Shown: positions 17,577 to 29,039 of the stretch, piece by piece
Layout: each line of letters begins with the position of its first letter
How positions within the stretch are numbered: the stretch's first letter is position 1
Assembly: GCA_007279945.1 (NCBI GenBank)
Contig: QYPG01000028.1
Coordinates: 40,430-104,429, forward strand
Direction of reading: 5' to 3'
Source: Streptomycetaceae bacterium
Lineage (GTDB): Bacteria; Actinomycetota; Actinomycetes; Nanopelagicales; Nanopelagicaceae
Length of the DNA: 64,000 bases
Notes under the pieces: model-generated
The model's database searches: none
Told to the model about the DNA's origin: nothing
What the model saw: only the letters and a program-made list of their open reading frames with translations
Made by a program: the position numbers and the translations under genes

Positions 17577-18761
17577 CTAACCTAACTGCCGGATGGCGTA
17601 ATCAAGGAGTAAATCTGCGAGAGCGTCTTTGGAGACTTCCTTGAGCGCTATTTCCTCACCGTTTCGTAGAAGGATTGTACCGTGCGTGACATCTTTTCCG
17701 AATATTGCGCCACCGCTAACATCGTTAACATAGATGATATCGAGAGATTTAGCCTTGAGCTTTGAGCGCGCAGACTCAATATGATCATTAGTCTCTGCCG
17801 CAAAACCGATCATTACTTGGTGAGACTTTTGGCTAGAGAGCTCGGCCAGTAAATCAGGGTTAGCTTCTAGTTCTATAGAGGTAAAGAAGGCCTTCTTAAT
17901 CTTTTGGCTAAGTTTTGCAGTTGGCCTTGCATCGGCCACGGCGGCACACATAATTAATACATCACAAGAGGCAAACTCGTTCTGCAACGCTTCCTGCATA
18001 TCGCGAGCACTTTCTACATTAATGATGGAGATTCCATCAAGGCTAGAGCTATCCATGTTGGCGGCGATCAAACTAACCTCGGCTCCTCGTAACTGCGCCG
18101 AGCGTGCCAGTGCAATGCCTTGTTTGCCAGATGACCTATTACCAATAAATCGGACTGGATCAACTGCCTCGCGAGTACCGCCTGCAGTAATAAGAATTTT
18201 TCGTCCAAGAAAATCCTGCTTATTACCTGTCATTTCATCAAACTCAGTAACTATTCGAGAGACCTCAGGGAAACGACCCTGGCCAGAATCTTTGCCGGTG
18301 AGCCGCCCGGTATCCGGTTCTAGAACAATGAATCCACGTGAGCGCAGTGTTTCGACATTGAGCTTCGTTGCAGGATCATTCCACATGTTTGGGTGCATCG
18401 CGGGGACGATCATTTTGGGAACATCACTTGCAAGAACTAAATTCGTCAGAAGGTCATCGGCGCGACCGACCGAAATGCGGGCGATGAGATCGGCAGTAGC
18501 GGGAGCAATAATAAAATAGCCGCTTTTTTGTGCTAATGAAATATGTGCAACTTCATGCACGTTTTCCCAGACTTGTGTATGTGCTGGACGTCCTGACAGT
18601 GCCTCCCATGTTGCAGCCCCAACGAAATTTAGCGATGAGGGAGTTGGGACGACGGTAACGAGGTAGCCACGATCTTGTAATCTGCGCAGAAGATCGGCTG
18701 ACTTATAGGCCGCGATTCCAGCGCCAACGCCGAGTATTACCTCACGGCTGTCGGTAGACAT
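17577..18761 (-). CDS. coaBC: Bifunctional phosphopantothenoylcysteine decarboxylase/phosphopantothenate-cysteine ligase
   Basis: Two consecutive steps of coenzyme A synthesis. The N-terminal flavoprotein CoaC domain (about residues 1-180) begins [20 protein letters not shown] and carries the PAMHPNMW loop with the substrate-binding Asn. The C-terminal CoaB domain starts near [18 protein letters not shown] and has NRSSGKQG for nucleotide binding. Length (394 aa) is normal. It lies between rpoZ (15 nt) and metK (5 nt), the usual actinobacterial arrangement. Confidence 0.96.
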   Translation of the reverse strand: MSTDSREVILGVGAGIAAYKSADLLRRLQDRGYLVTVVPTPSSLNFVGAATWEALSGRPAHTQVWENVHEVAHISLAQKSGYFIIAPATADLIARISVGRADDLLTNLVLASDVPKMIVPAMHPNMWNDPATKLNVETLRSRGFIVLEPDTGRLTGKDSGQGRFPEVSRIVTEFDEMTGNKQDFLGRKILITAGGTREAVDPVRFIGNRSSGKQGIALARSAQLRGAEVSLIAANMDSSSLDGISIINVESARDMQEALQNEFASCDVLIMCAAVADARPTAKLSQKIKKAFFTSIELEANPDLLAELSSQKSHQVMIGFAAETNDHIESARSKLKAKSLDIIYVNDVSGGAIFGKDVTHGTILLRNGEEIALKEVSKDALADLLLDYAIRQLG

Positions 18762-18776
18762 TGCTAAAAGAAAACT

Positions 18777-19025
18777 TTAAGCCGTTGGTTCGAGATTTTC
18801 GATCGTTAGAAGACCTTCATTAATTTCGCGAAGGGCGATCGAGAGTGGCTTTTCATGAACATGTGTCTCAACTAGAGGTCCCACGTATTCGAGTAACCCC
18901 TCGCCTAACTGTGAGTAATAGGCGTTGATCTGACGGGCACGCTTTGCGGCGTAGAGAACGAGGCTGTACTTAGAGCCACTCTTCTCTAGAAGTTCGTCAA
19001 TTGGTGGATTTGTAATGCCATCCAT
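18777..19025 (-). CDS. rpoZ: RNA polymerase omega subunit
   Basis: Small assembly subunit of RNA polymerase that helps fold beta prime. The 82-residue protein begins [20 protein letters not shown] and contains the conserved [21 protein letters not shown], which matches the omega core with its RAR/KRAR motif. The C-terminal tail is acidic. It lies 28 nt downstream of the mIHF-gmk gene, the same place as in Streptomyces and Mycobacterium. Confidence 0.95.
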   Translation of the reverse strand: MDGITNPPIDELLEKSGSKYSLVLYAAKRARQINAYYSQLGEGLLEYVGPLVETHVHEKPLSIALREINEGLLTIENLEPTA

Positions 19026-19053
19026 AGTTATCCCCGCTCATGTGCTGTTTTGG

Positions 19054-19926
19054 TCAAGATATCAATCCTATCAGTTGTTCAACGACCCGCTCGACCTGGT
19101 CATTGACGATTACTACATCGAAATAAGAGGCCGCTGCTAACTCTTCCTGCGCTAGGGCTAGGCGTTCAGCTCTGCGCTCAGGACCATCCGTGCCACGTCC
19201 CTCTAATCGTGAAACCAGCTCCTCCCAGGTTGGAGGTTCAAGAAATACCAGAAGCGACTGCGACACATGCGCCTTCACCTGTCTGGCTCCCGCAATCTCA
19301 ATCTCCAAAAGAACATTTCTGCCCTTTAAGAGTGCTTCTTCAACTGCTGATCGCGGAGTTCCATAGCGGTTGCCGGCGAATGCCGCCCATTCAAGAAACT
19401 CATCATCTTTGATTCGGCGAGAAAACTCTTCATCTGAAATAAAAAAATATTCAACACCATCGTGCTCATTTTTTCGTGGAGCTCTAGTTGTTGCAGAAAT
19501 GCTAACCCAGAAATCTCCAGAAGCACGCAATGAACTTGCGACTGTACTTTTGCCGACTCCCCCTGGTCCGGACAAAACTAAGAGTTTCCCAGGTGCTACA
19601 GCATGCGATGAATTCATAAATTCGTTACGTAATTGCTTCAACTGGTGACGACCCAAACCTTGAATCCTACGAGTGGGTGAGATATTCAATCGCTCCATGA
19701 GACTGGTTGCCCTAACTTTTCCAACACCAGAGAGAGCTTCCAAAAGCTCGCGAACTCGCATCTTTCCGACACTATCTTCATTAGCTGCAATTTCTAGGAC
19801 TGTATCGATAGAAAACTCCCCACTTTTAATCTTGTTTTTTACTTCAGCACGTCGTTTGCGCGACTGGGCCGCCTTAGCAAGCGCCAATGCACGTTCTTCG
19901 GCAGTCAATTGTGGAGGTGCACCCAT
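19054..19926 (-). CDS. gmk: Fusion of actinobacterial integration host factor (mIHF) and guanylate kinase
   Basis: One uninterrupted 290-residue frame joins two proteins that are separate neighbours in other Actinobacteria. Residues 1-103 are mIHF: LTAEERALALAKAAQSRKRR, GKMRVRELLEAL, and GVGKVRATSLMERL with the helix-turn DNA-binding segment and RRIQGLG. Residues 104-290 are a complete guanylate kinase: P-loop GPGGVGKST at 120-128, SATTRAPR, GVEYFFIS, and the lid region near EGRGTDGPERRAERL. Met104 could start a separate kinase, but no Shine-Dalgarno is seen before it. The kinase converts GMP to GDP; the mIHF part would bind DNA. It lies 9 nt after pyrF, and rpoZ follows. Confidence 0.93.
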   Translation of the reverse strand: MGAPPQLTAEERALALAKAAQSRKRRAEVKNKIKSGEFSIDTVLEIAANEDSVGKMRVRELLEALSGVGKVRATSLMERLNISPTRRIQGLGRHQLKQLRNEFMNSSHAVAPGKLLVLSGPGGVGKSTVASSLRASGDFWVSISATTRAPRKNEHDGVEYFFISDEEFSRRIKDDEFLEWAAFAGNRYGTPRSAVEEALLKGRNVLLEIEIAGARQVKAHVSQSLLVFLEPPTWEELVSRLEGRGTDGPERRAERLALAQEELAAASYFDVVIVNDQVERVVEQLIGLIS

Positions 19927-19935
19927 GAGCTAAAT

Positions 19936-20649
19936 CTAGTGCACAGAGTTAATTTGCTGTGCTATTTCCATTGCTCGTTCGCGCATAGCTTGAGCGCCAT
20001 GTTGCCAATGCATAGTTATTGGCCTACCAATAACCACAAAATCAGCACCGCAATCTATCGCCTCACGTGGAGTCATGGTCCTTTTTTGATCATCACTATG
20101 TGCGGTATCGACAGGACGCACTCCAGGGGTAATGATTGTTACTGCCGAACCTACTGCTTGACGAATCGCCAAAATCTCTAAGGGTGAACAGACAATCGCT
20201 CGAGCACCTGCGTTGGTGGCTAAGCTGGCTAAGCGAACTGCGCTATCTAAAGCATTATCTCTGAATCCAATACTGTCAACATCACTTTCTGACAGCGACG
20301 TTAAAACCGTAACTGCAGTCACAAAAGTCGAAGGTAATGCATCTGCGGCGGCGCGAATCATTCCCGCTCCCCCAGAGGCATGGACCGTTAAGTACTTTGG
20401 TCTTAAGGAACTAACTGCACGTGCTGCCCCAGAAACCGTGTTTTCTATGTCATGAAGTTTAAGATCTAGAAAAATATCAGCATCGGTGTTTTGTGTTACC
20501 GCATTCACGCCCTCTGATCCAAAGGTAAGAAAAAATTCTAGGCCTAATTTATACACTGTTACGACATCTTCTGTTGCTTTGACCCAGCCAAAAGCGGTTT
20601 TTAAATCCGAAGTATCGACTGCCAAAACTATCGGTGCTTTATTTAGCAT
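19936..20649 (-). CDS. pyrF: Orotidine 5'-phosphate decarboxylase
   Basis: Decarboxylates OMP to UMP, the last step of de novo pyrimidine synthesis. The start at 20649 (MLNKAPIVLAVDTSD) fits the family and overlaps the pyrD end by 11 nt; an upstream ATG at 20688 would add a non-homologous peptide. The 237-residue barrel shows the catalytic DLKLHDIENTV block (Lys and Asp) and the phosphate-binding GVRPVDTAH region, with GADFVVIGRPIT at the C-terminus. Confidence 0.95.
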   Translation of the reverse strand: MLNKAPIVLAVDTSDLKTAFGWVKATEDVVTVYKLGLEFFLTFGSEGVNAVTQNTDADIFLDLKLHDIENTVSGAARAVSSLRPKYLTVHASGGAGMIRAAADALPSTFVTAVTVLTSLSESDVDSIGFRDNALDSAVRLASLATNAGARAIVCSPLEILAIRQAVGSAVTIITPGVRPVDTAHSDDQKRTMTPREAIDCGADFVVIGRPITMHWQHGAQAMRERAMEIAQQINSVH

Positions 20650-21586
20650 CAGCGATCTCAGGTCTATGCGCAAAACCAATTGCATCACGTAGCGATGAGA
20701 AGCCCTTGTCGAGTAAAAGCTGCTTCAACTCACTCTGAATAGTCGGCAATGCAGTTGGATTACCAAAACTTGCCGTGCCTACAGATACTGCGCTAGCTCC
20801 AGCTGCAATCATCTCTAAAGCATCGCGACCGCAAGATACCCCTCCCATGCCTAAAATTGGAAGCTTTGGAAGTGCAGCGTGAACTTGATAGATAGCACGC
20901 ACAGCAATTGGTCTAATAGCTGGACCCGATAATCCACCGGTCTTTCCGCCAAGATGTGGTCTTAACGTTTCAATATTAATCACCATGCCTAAAACCGTAT
21001 TGATGAGAGCGACTGCATCTGCACCCGCATCTACTACTCCACGAGTAATATGAACTAAATCGGTAACATCGGGTGAAAGCTTTGCAATGATCGGAAGTTC
21101 TCCACCGATGGTACGTCGTACACCATCTATTACACGCCGTGATGCATCTGGATCGCAGGCAAAGACCAGACCTCTATTCTCGACATTCGGACACGATATG
21201 TTGACTTCGAGAGCGCTGATCCCAGATATTCCGCGTAACTTACGCGCTAACGTTGCATACTCTTCAACGGTCTCTCCCGCAATTGAGACAACGATGCGAG
21301 CTTTTTGTTCAAGTAGATAGGGAATATCTTTAGCAATAAAGGCGTCGATACCAGGGCCTTGCAGACCGATGGAGTTAAGCATTCCGCTTGGTGTCTCGGC
21401 CATTCGAGGAGTTGGACGACCATGACGTGGCTTAGACATAACGGATTTAGTTACGACTCCACCTATCGAATTCAGATCAAAAAACTGTGCTAACTCACGA
21501 CCGGAGCTGGCGCATCCACTAGCGGTGAAAATTGGGGCAGGAAACCATGCATTTCCAAGCGTTGTAGAAAAATCTAAAGAAGTCAT
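20639..21586 (-). CDS. pyrD: Dihydroorotate dehydrogenase, class 1B catalytic subunit
   Basis: FMN enzyme oxidising dihydroorotate to orotate. The 315-residue protein carries NISCPN with the Cys that is the catalytic base in class 1 enzymes, and no N-terminal membrane anchor, in contrast to the quinone-linked class 2 form of many Actinobacteria. The overlap of 4 nt with pyrK, the electron-transfer partner, supports the 1B (NAD-linked) type. FMN/phosphate-binding GMGGVSCGRDALEMI is near the C-terminus. Confidence 0.95.
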   Translation of the reverse strand: MTSLDFSTTLGNAWFPAPIFTASGCASSGRELAQFFDLNSIGGVVTKSVMSKPRHGRPTPRMAETPSGMLNSIGLQGPGIDAFIAKDIPYLLEQKARIVVSIAGETVEEYATLARKLRGISGISALEVNISCPNVENRGLVFACDPDASRRVIDGVRRTIGGELPIIAKLSPDVTDLVHITRGVVDAGADAVALINTVLGMVINIETLRPHLGGKTGGLSGPAIRPIAVRAIYQVHAALPKLPILGMGGVSCGRDALEMIAAGASAVSVGTASFGNPTALPTIQSELKQLLLDKGFSSLRDAIGFAHRPEIADAK

Positions 21587-22419
21587 AACGCCTTACCAAC
21601 CTTGTCCCAGATAACTCTCTCACCATCCATGACCGGTCCATCGATACATGATCTGAGCATCGCTATGTTGCCATCGGCATCTTGGGTTGGAAGAACGCAT
21701 GTCATGCACACGCCTATTCCACATGCCATTGACTCTTCGACTGCACATTGATGAACCACTTCTGTTCCTCGAGTGATTGAATCGATAGCGGCCAACATAG
21801 CCATTGGACCGCAGGAATAAATGACCGCAATACTTAAATCTGCAACCAGGGCTTGTATCGGTTCAGTTACTCTTCCAGTTTGTCCCATAGTCCCATCTTC
21901 GGTGTATATACGCAGAGAATTTACTGCGCGCTTTCCTTCCATGGGTGCATAAATTTTCGAAGCAGTACTTGCTCCCAATATCATGTCTACGCGACAACCA
22001 CGCGCATTAAGTACTTCAGCTAAACCAAATAGAGGGGCTGATCCATATCCGCCGCCTACTAGTAGAACTTGAACTGGTTCTGTCGGTATACCAAAGGCTG
22101 TGCCTAGCGGGACTACCACATCTAGTTCGGCACCTTCGAGCTGCGAACATAACCACGTACTACCCTGACCGTGAGGGGCAACGATTAACTCCATAGTTCC
22201 ACCCGATGCAGAGTTAACCGAGACTCGCGAAATTGCAAATGCTCTACGCAAAATCATGGCCGACGTATTACCACCAACATTAATTGCTACGAAGTTTCCA
22301 GGTTTACATTGTTGAGCTACATCGCCGATAGTGAGAATTAACTGATGGTATTGACCAACCCGCTTATTACTCACTACATAGGCTTTAATCTGCCTAGCGT
22401 TGCGATTAATCTCAGCCAT
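21583..22419 (-). CDS. pyrK: Dihydroorotate dehydrogenase electron-transfer subunit PyrK
   Basis: FAD and [2Fe-2S] protein that passes electrons from PyrD to NAD+. The ATG at 22419 is selected because it follows the carB stop by 1 nt and gives the usual N-terminus (MAEINRNARQIKAYVV); the frame is open further upstream only inside carB. FAD-binding LRRAFAIS is seen, then NAD-binding VLLVGGGYGSAPLFGLAE, and the iron-sulphur cysteines in CGIGVCMTCVLP plus one more Cys about 17 residues later. The length is 278 aa. Confidence 0.93.
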   Translation of the reverse strand: MAEINRNARQIKAYVVSNKRVGQYHQLILTIGDVAQQCKPGNFVAINVGGNTSAMILRRAFAISRVSVNSASGGTMELIVAPHGQGSTWLCSQLEGAELDVVVPLGTAFGIPTEPVQVLLVGGGYGSAPLFGLAEVLNARGCRVDMILGASTASKIYAPMEGKRAVNSLRIYTEDGTMGQTGRVTEPIQALVADLSIAVIYSCGPMAMLAAIDSITRGTEVVHQCAVEESMACGIGVCMTCVLPTQDADGNIAMLRSCIDGPVMDGERVIWDKVGKAL

Positions 22420-22420
22420 G

Positions 22421-25400
22421 CTAAGCCAGCCACTCTTGTAGAGATTTAATCGAAACTTCGTTTGATTGCAAGAAGCGAATACCCTCAACTGCAGCGTTAA
22501 ATCCTGCGGTAGTCGTGATAATTGGAATAGAGCGTTGAACAGCTGCCGTGCGAATGGCCCAACCATCATGACGTGTGCCACGCCCTACCGGAGTATTGAT
22601 CACAAGATCAATATCACCGGAGTTAATCATGTCTACGATCGTGCGCTCTCCCATGGGCCCTTTACCTTCAGAGTTTTTTCGAACCGTGACTGAAGGTACT
22701 CCATGGGAGGCTAAAAACTCGGCAGTGCCCTGAGTTGCCAATATTTTAAAGCCCAATGTGCTGAGGCCGGCTGCGGCATCAACACCATGAACCTTATTTT
22801 TATCGGCTAAAGAGATAAACACTGTTCCAGTTTTAGGCAGAGGACCAAAGGCCTGTATTTGTGACTTCGCATAGCTCTCACCAAAGGTTGGAGAGATACC
22901 CATGACTTCACCAGTTGATCGCATCTCGGGCCCAAGCACTGCATCCACTCCTCGTCCATCCAGACGACGAAAGCGATTCCACGGTAGAACTGCCTCTTTC
23001 ACTGAGACGCCATGTGCAACACCATCGCCGATCGTCGGCAATAAACCTTCGGCGCGCAGTTCTGCGATTGAGCTACCCACAGAGATTCGTGCTGCCGCTT
23101 TTGCTAAAGGAACTCCCGTTGATTTACTTACAAATGGAACTGTTCGAGAAGCGCGAGGATTAGCTTCTAATACGTAAAGTTTAGAGTCGGCGATTGCGAA
23201 TTGAATATTAATCAAACCTCGAACACCAACACCACGAGCTATCATAAGTGTGGCTTGAATAATCTCGGCTAACGAATCAGCTGAGACCGTCATGGAAGGT
23301 AGAACGCACGCACTATCTCCACTATGAATACCGGCCTCCTCAATATGTTCCATAACTCCACCCAGGAATAGTTCATCACCATCGAATAAAGCATCGACAT
23401 CAATCTCAATAGCGCTATCTAAGAAACGATCTACTAAGACTGGATGATCTGGGGTGATATCTGTTGCCCGCGAGATAAAACCTGCAAGTGATTGATCATC
23501 ATAAACAATCTCCATGCCACGACCACCTAATACAAAGGAAGGCCTCACTAATACTGGGTAACCGATACGGGTTGCGATAGTGATTGCCTCAAGTTGAGAC
23601 GCTGCCATTCCAAACTCAGGGGCAGTCAACTCTTGTTCAAATAAAATGTTTCCAAATGCTCCACGCTCTTCGGCAAGATTGATAGCCTCTGGACTTGTTC
23701 CAAGGATCGTTACGCCATTAGCCTTCAGACCAGCTGCTAAACCAAGCGGTGTTTGTCCACCTAATTGTGTTATAACGCCAAGTAATGGCCCTGCCTGCGT
23801 CTCAGCGTGAATCACTTCCAGAACATCCTCTAACGTCAACGGCTCAAAATAGAGGCGATTACTAGTGTCGTAATCAGTAGATACAGTCTCTGGATTACAG
23901 TTAATCATAATAGTTTCATACCCTGCAGCACGAAGCGCAAACGAGGCGTGCACGCACGAGTAATCAAATTCGATTCCTTGACCTATGCGGTTCGGTCCGC
24001 TACCTAAAATAATTACTGCAGGAACTGTTCTTGGTCGTACTTCGCTCTCTTCTTCATAGGATGAATAGTGGTAGGGAGTGAAGGCTTCAAACTCGGCTGC
24101 ACATGTATCAACTGTTTTATATACCGGTCTGATTGATAAGTGATGGCGAATCCTTCGGACCTCGTCTTCACTGATTCCGCGAATTTTCGCAATTTGATAG
24201 TCAGAAAAACCGTTGGACTTAGCGCCGCGTAAAATTTGGCTTGTAAGCTCACCAGGAACTGCGATCTGTTCCGCTTGTTGATTTATAAGTTCTAACTGCC
24301 GTAAATACCAGGGATCAATTTTACATGCTGCAAATACCTCATCAATGGTAGCCCCGGCCCACATAGCCCGCTGCACTTGCTGAAGTCGATACTCCGTTGG
24401 AACCGAAATTTGAGAAAGTAGTTGATCTTTTTCACCTGCTCTAACTTCAGGCCAAGAAAAAATAGCCTCTTTGCGTTCCAGTGAACGCAGAGCTTTCATG
24501 AGGGCTTCAGAGAAAGAGCGGCCAATCGCCATGGCCTCACCAACACTCTTCATGGTTGTTGTAAGACGTGGATCTGCATCAGCAAACTTTTCAAAGGCAA
24601 AACGTGGCATCTTAACGACAACATAGTCCAGCGTAGGTTCAAAAGAGGCGGGTGTGACTTTAGTGATGTCATTTTGAATCTCGTCCAATGTGTAACCTAT
24701 CGCTAATTTAGTTGCAATTTTTGCGATAGGAAAACCAGTGGCTTTAGATGCCAGCGCACTTGATCGAGATACACGGGGATTCATCTCGATAACAATGATG
24801 CGGCCATCTACCGGATTAACGGCAAATTGGATGTTGCACCCTCCGGTATCCACACCAACTTCACGGATAATCCGCAATGAGAGGTCTCGAAGCCTTTGGT
24901 ATTCAACATCGGTCAAAGTCATAGCAGGTGCCACCGTGATCGAATCACCGGTATGAACACCCATAGGATCTACATTCTCAATGCTGCAGACAATGACTAC
25001 GTTATCTTTGCGATCACGCATCACTTCAAGTTCGTACTCTTTCCAACCAATGATCGACTCCTCTAAGAGAACCTCTGAGGTTGGACTATGTCGTAAGCCT
25101 GCTCCAGCAATCTGTCGCAACTCTTCTTCATCAAAGGCAATGCCGGAGCCTAACCCGCCCATTGTAAAAGATGGGCGAACTACAACTGGATAGTTCAACG
25201 TTTTAACTGCGGTAAAGATTTCATCCATCGTGTGACAGATTATTGAAAGCGCTGACTCTCCCCCAATTTTTTCTACAATAGCTCTAAATAACTCACGATT
25301 TTCTCCACGCTGAATAGCTGCAACATCAGCACCGATAAGCTTTACGCCATATTTCGCCAACGTTCCGCGTTCAAAAAGTCCGATCGCCGCGTTTAAGGCC

Positions 25401-25681
25401 GTCTGACCACCCAAAGTTGCTAAGACTGCATCGGGCTTTTCATGAGCAATGATCTTCTCGATTACTTCAGGAGTAATCGGTTCAATGTATGTAGCATCCG
25501 CAAACTCTGGATCGGTCATAATTGTTGCGGGATTAGAATTGACTAAAATGACACGAATACCCTCTTCACGTAATACACGACAGGCCTGTGTGCCTGAGTA
25601 GTCAAACTCGCATGCTTGCCCAATGACGATTGGACCACTACCAATAACTAATACACTTTTGATGGACGTGTCGCGTGGCAT
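22421..25681 (-). CDS. carB: Carbamoyl-phosphate synthase large subunit
   Basis: Makes carbamoyl phosphate for pyrimidines and arginine using ammonia delivered by CarA. The 1086-residue protein has the normal two-fold repeat of ATP-grasp halves: the first begins [20 protein letters not shown], the second near [18 protein letters not shown]. It ends in an MGS-like allosteric domain (about residues 950-1086), where UMP and ornithine act in related enzymes. Its start overlaps carA by one base (TAATG-type junction). Confidence 0.97.
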   Translation of the reverse strand: MPRDTSIKSVLVIGSGPIVIGQACEFDYSGTQACRVLREEGIRVILVNSNPATIMTDPEFADATYIEPITPEVIEKIIAHEKPDAVLATLGGQTALNAAIGLFERGTLAKYGVKLIGADVAAIQRGENRELFRAIVEKIGGESALSIICHTMDEIFTAVKTLNYPVVVRPSFTMGGLGSGIAFDEEELRQIAGAGLRHSPTSEVLLEESIIGWKEYELEVMRDRKDNVVIVCSIENVDPMGVHTGDSITVAPAMTLTDVEYQRLRDLSLRIIREVGVDTGGCNIQFAVNPVDGRIIVIEMNPRVSRSSALASKATGFPIAKIATKLAIGYTLDEIQNDITKVTPASFEPTLDYVVVKMPRFAFEKFADADPRLTTTMKSVGEAMAIGRSFSEALMKALRSLERKEAIFSWPEVRAGEKDQLLSQISVPTEYRLQQVQRAMWAGATIDEVFAACKIDPWYLRQLELINQQAEQIAVPGELTSQILRGAKSNGFSDYQIAKIRGISEDEVRRIRHHLSIRPVYKTVDTCAAEFEAFTPYHYSSYEEESEVRPRTVPAVIILGSGPNRIGQGIEFDYSCVHASFALRAAGYETIMINCNPETVSTDYDTSNRLYFEPLTLEDVLEVIHAETQAGPLLGVITQLGGQTPLGLAAGLKANGVTILGTSPEAINLAEERGAFGNILFEQELTAPEFGMAASQLEAITIATRIGYPVLVRPSFVLGGRGMEIVYDDQSLAGFISRATDITPDHPVLVDRFLDSAIEIDVDALFDGDELFLGGVMEHIEEAGIHSGDSACVLPSMTVSADSLAEIIQATLMIARGVGVRGLINIQFAIADSKLYVLEANPRASRTVPFVSKSTGVPLAKAAARISVGSSIAELRAEGLLPTIGDGVAHGVSVKEAVLPWNRFRRLDGRGVDAVLGPEMRSTGEVMGISPTFGESYAKSQIQAFGPLPKTGTVFISLADKNKVHGVDAAAGLSTLGFKILATQGTAEFLASHGVPSVTVRKNSEGKGPMGERTIVDMINSGDIDLVINTPVGRGTRHDGWAIRTAAVQRSIPIITTTAGFNAAVEGIRFLQSNEVSIKSLQEWLA

Positions 25682-26796
25682 TATTTGCCTACCTTTAAAG
25701 ACATCATGTCGACGAAGCGGTCAAATAAATACTGCGCATCATGGGGGCCAGCTGCGGCCTCAGGATGGTATTGCACGGAAAACGCTGGACGATCGATTAA
25801 GTGAAGACCTTCGACCACACCATCATTTAAACTCACGTGAGTTACTTCTCCGCGGCCGTACACCGTTGTGAACTCTGTCTCCGTTGGAGCCGCTAATGCA
25901 AAACCGTGATTATGCGAAGTAATCTCGACCTTACTTGTTAACTTGTCGATGACAGGTTGATTGATGCCTCGATGGCCAAACGTTAACTTGTAAGTCTCAA
26001 AACCTAACGCTCTACCAAGAATTTGATGACCAAAACAGATTCCAAAGATAGGAATCTGTTTGAGGAGAATCTGTCGAACTACCTCGATAACCTGAATCAT
26101 TGTGGCAGGATCACCCGGACCATTTGAGATGAACAGACCATCCGGAGAAAGTGCACAAATATCCTCAGCAGTAGAGTCGAAGGGCAAAACGTGAACTTCT
26201 ACCCCACGCTCAGATAGTGCACGTGGAGTTGCCGACTTAATACCTAAATCTAAAGCTGCTACTACAAACTTCTTTTCCCCCTTTGCAGGAACTACATATG
26301 GGGTTTTAGTTGAAACATCGGATACAAGAAAGGACCCAGACATTTGTGAGCTCTTTCGAACTTCAACTACCATTTCTTCACGTGTCATCTCTAAATCTGA
26401 AAAAATGCCTACTCGCATTGCACCTCTATCGCGCAAGTGACGTGTCAACGCTCTAGTATCGACTCCTTGTAATCCAACTATATTTTGGGCAATCAACTCA
26501 CTCTCAAGATCATTCTCACTTCGCCAATTAGATACGAGTGACGATGGATTTCTGACAACAAAACCTGCGACCCAGATCTTCTCAGACTCATTATCCTGAG
26601 TGTTAAAACCTGTATTTCCAATATGCGGCGCCGTCATGACAACTACTTGCTTGTGATACGAAGGGTCAGTTAACGTTTCCTGGTATCCAGTCATCCCAGT
26701 CTGAAAGACTGCTTCGCCAAAAGTTTTACCGGTAGATCCCCAGGATTGGCCTTCAAAAACTCTGCCGTCATCCAGAACTAGAAATGCGGTGCTCAT
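25681..26796 (-). CDS. carA: Carbamoyl-phosphate synthase small subunit (glutaminase)
   Basis: Hydrolyses glutamine and channels ammonia to CarB. The 371-residue protein has an N-terminal CPSase small domain ([15 protein letters not shown]) and a class I amidotransferase domain with [14 protein letters not shown] (nucleophile Cys) and [10 protein letters not shown] (catalytic His and Glu). It lies directly after the pyrC stop with no spacer and runs into carB with a one-base overlap. Confidence 0.97.
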   Translation of the reverse strand: MSTAFLVLDDGRVFEGQSWGSTGKTFGEAVFQTGMTGYQETLTDPSYHKQVVVMTAPHIGNTGFNTQDNESEKIWVAGFVVRNPSSLVSNWRSENDLESELIAQNIVGLQGVDTRALTRHLRDRGAMRVGIFSDLEMTREEMVVEVRKSSQMSGSFLVSDVSTKTPYVVPAKGEKKFVVAALDLGIKSATPRALSERGVEVHVLPFDSTAEDICALSPDGLFISNGPGDPATMIQVIEVVRQILLKQIPIFGICFGHQILGRALGFETYKLTFGHRGINQPVIDKLTSKVEITSHNHGFALAAPTETEFTTVYGRGEVTHVSLNDGVVEGLHLIDRPAFSVQYHPEAAAGPHDAQYLFDRFVDMMSLKVGK

Positions 26797-28089
26797 CTAA
26801 ACATTCACTCCATTTTCTAGGGTGAGTTTGCCTTTGTAGAACGTATGTGTCACTACGCCCGGTAACACATAGCCGTGGAAGGGAGTATTACGGCTTCGTG
26901 ATTGCACAAGATCTCGGTCTACCGTCCAAGATTTCAATGGATTGATGAGAGTTACATTAGCAACACTGCCCACTGAAATTTTTTGACCTTGGTGTTCATA
27001 TCCGCCAATACGAGCTGGAGAATGTGACATCCTTTCGGCAACCCCTTGCCAAGTTAATAAACCATTGTCAACCATAGTTTTTTGAACTATAGAAATAGCT
27101 GTTTCTAAACCTAACATTCCAAAAGACGCCTCCTGCCACTCGCATTCTTTTGACTCCATTGTGTGCGGTGCATGATCAGTTGCGACGATATCAATCGTGC
27201 CATCGGCAAGTGCCTCCCTGAGGGCATGTACATCTTTTTCAGTGCGAAGAGGTGGATTCACTTTAAAAATCGGGTCGTACGAACTAGCTAAGTCATCGGT
27301 AAGTAAAAGATGGTGTGGAGTTACCTCGGCGCTCACATTGATGCCTCGTGCCTTTGCCCAACGAATAATCTCTACTCCCCCAGCCGTTGTTACATGGCAG
27401 ACATGTAATCGCGATTGAACATGATCTGTGAGTAAAACATCCCGCGCAATGATCGCTTCTTCGGCAATTGCTGGCCATCCGCGCAAACCAAGTCGCGCCG
27501 ACATTTCGCCCTCGTTCATTTGTGATCCAATAGTTAGTCGTGGCTCTTGCGCATGCTGAGCGATTACGCCATCGAATTTTTTGATGTACTCAAGAGCTCT
27601 TCGCATTACCAAGGGATCGAAGACACACATGCCATCATCGCTAAACACTCTTACTCTGGCGATCGAATCTGCCATCGCGCCAATCTCAGAGAGAGTCTCG
27701 CCTTTTAACCCTTCAGTAACTGCACCGATTGGAAAAACATCTAATAATCCCGCTTCTTGCCCCAGTCGATAAACCTGTTCTACGACTCCAGCATTATCTG
27801 CAACCGGTGAAGTGTTGGCCATTGCAGACAGCGCAGTGAAACCACCTTTAGCGCCAGCTCGCGATGCAGAGGCTACTGTTTCTGCATCTTCGCGACCTGG
27901 TTGGCGTAAGTGGGTGTGTAAGTCAACTAAGCCAGGCAAAACTATCGAGTCAGTAGCATCGATCACCGTTGCGTGCTCATCTGTAAGAGATTTTTCGATC
28001 CTGGTAATTACGCCACCATCTATTAAAATATCGCTAATCGACCCGTCAACTAGGGTGCCGCCTTTAAGTACGAATGTGGTTGTTGACAT
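26797..28089 (-). CDS. pyrC: Dihydroorotase
   Basis: Zinc amidohydrolase that cyclises carbamoyl aspartate to dihydroorotate. The 430-residue length and the VDLHTHLRQPG metal-binding motif mark the class I (long) form. Further zinc ligands are recognisable in HAQE, CHVTT and the catalytic Asp in VATDHAPH. It overlaps pyrB by one base. A class I enzyme next to pyrB raises the possibility of a physical PyrB-PyrC complex as known in some bacteria, but nothing in the sequence proves it. Confidence 0.96.
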   Translation of the reverse strand: MSTTTFVLKGGTLVDGSISDILIDGGVITRIEKSLTDEHATVIDATDSIVLPGLVDLHTHLRQPGREDAETVASASRAGAKGGFTALSAMANTSPVADNAGVVEQVYRLGQEAGLLDVFPIGAVTEGLKGETLSEIGAMADSIARVRVFSDDGMCVFDPLVMRRALEYIKKFDGVIAQHAQEPRLTIGSQMNEGEMSARLGLRGWPAIAEEAIIARDVLLTDHVQSRLHVCHVTTAGGVEIIRWAKARGINVSAEVTPHHLLLTDDLASSYDPIFKVNPPLRTEKDVHALREALADGTIDIVATDHAPHTMESKECEWQEASFGMLGLETAISIVQKTMVDNGLLTWQGVAERMSHSPARIGGYEHQGQKISVGSVANVTLINPLKSWTVDRDLVQSRSRNTPFHGYVLPGVVTHTFYKGKLTLENGVNV

Positions 28090-29036
28090 TAGTTCGACCC
28101 CGCTTCCAATGGTGCGCCAGCAAGTAAGACATAGAGGATTGCCATTCGGATACTGACACCATTTGCTACTTGCTCAACGATGACCGAACGTGCACTGTCC
28201 GCGACCTCTGCAGCAATCTCTAATCCCCGATTCATTGGGCCTGGGTGCATAATGATGGCGTGTGGTTGCATCATGGCTAAGCGCTGCGAGTTCAAACCAA
28301 AATACCGTGAATATTCGCGCGCATTAGGAAAAAATAGATCATTCATTCGCTCCTGTTGCACACGCAACATCATGACGGCGTCAACCTGTGAGATAACTTC
28401 ATCCAAATCGTATGAGACTTTAGCTGGCCAGCTCTCGACTCCAACAGGTAACAGTGTAGGCGGGGCGACCAAAGTTACATGCGCGCCCAAGAGGTTGAGC
28501 AGGAGCACATTCGAGCGCGCAACACGCGAGTGCAACACATCGCCAACGATTGCTACCTTCAATCCTGCTAAATCTGCGCCACCTTTACCGAGATGTTTCC
28601 GAATCGTAAAAGCATCTAAGAGTGCTTGGCTGGGATGTTCATGTGTGCCATCACCGGCATTGATGACACTACCTGTCATCCACTGTGAATCAGCTAAACG
28701 TTGCGGAGCACCTGAAGCACTGTGTCGAATGACGACCGCATCGGCTCCCATCGCTTGCAAAGTCATCGCGGTATCTTTTAAGGACTCACCTTTACTAATA
28801 CTGGAACCTTTTGCTGAGAAATTAATAACATCGGCCGACAAACGTTTTGCAGCTGCTTCAAAGGAGATGCGGGTGCGAGTTGAATCTTCAGCAAAGAGAT
28901 TGACAATGGTACGTCCACGAAGTGTGGGAAGTTTCTTCACCTGACCATCACTCACGCGAGCGAGTTCGGTTGCTGTATCCAGAATTAGAATTGCATCGGA
29001 TTTGTTAAGATCAGAGATTGAGAGTAAGTGCCGCAT
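28089..29036 (-). CDS. pyrB: Aspartate carbamoyltransferase catalytic chain
   Basis: Condenses carbamoyl phosphate with aspartate, the committed step of pyrimidine synthesis. The 315-residue chain has the carbamoyl-phosphate loop STRTRISFE near residue 54, the HPSQALLD block, and MLRVQQERM for aspartate binding. No pyrI regulatory chain is nearby, so it is probably unregulated by nucleotides at the protein level and controlled through PyrR. It starts 3 nt after the pyrR stop. Confidence 0.96.
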   Translation of the reverse strand: MRHLLSISDLNKSDAILILDTATELARVSDGQVKKLPTLRGRTIVNLFAEDSTRTRISFEAAAKRLSADVINFSAKGSSISKGESLKDTAMTLQAMGADAVVIRHSASGAPQRLADSQWMTGSVINAGDGTHEHPSQALLDAFTIRKHLGKGGADLAGLKVAIVGDVLHSRVARSNVLLLNLLGAHVTLVAPPTLLPVGVESWPAKVSYDLDEVISQVDAVMMLRVQQERMNDLFFPNAREYSRYFGLNSQRLAMMQPHAIIMHPGPMNRGLEIAAEVADSARSVIVEQVANGVSIRMAILYVLLAGAPLEAGSN

Positions 29037-29039
29037 GGT

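Noticed and set aside
22420..22581. Long N-terminal extension of PyrK
   Set aside because: It lies inside carB and has no homology; the ATG at 22419 right after the carB stop is better.
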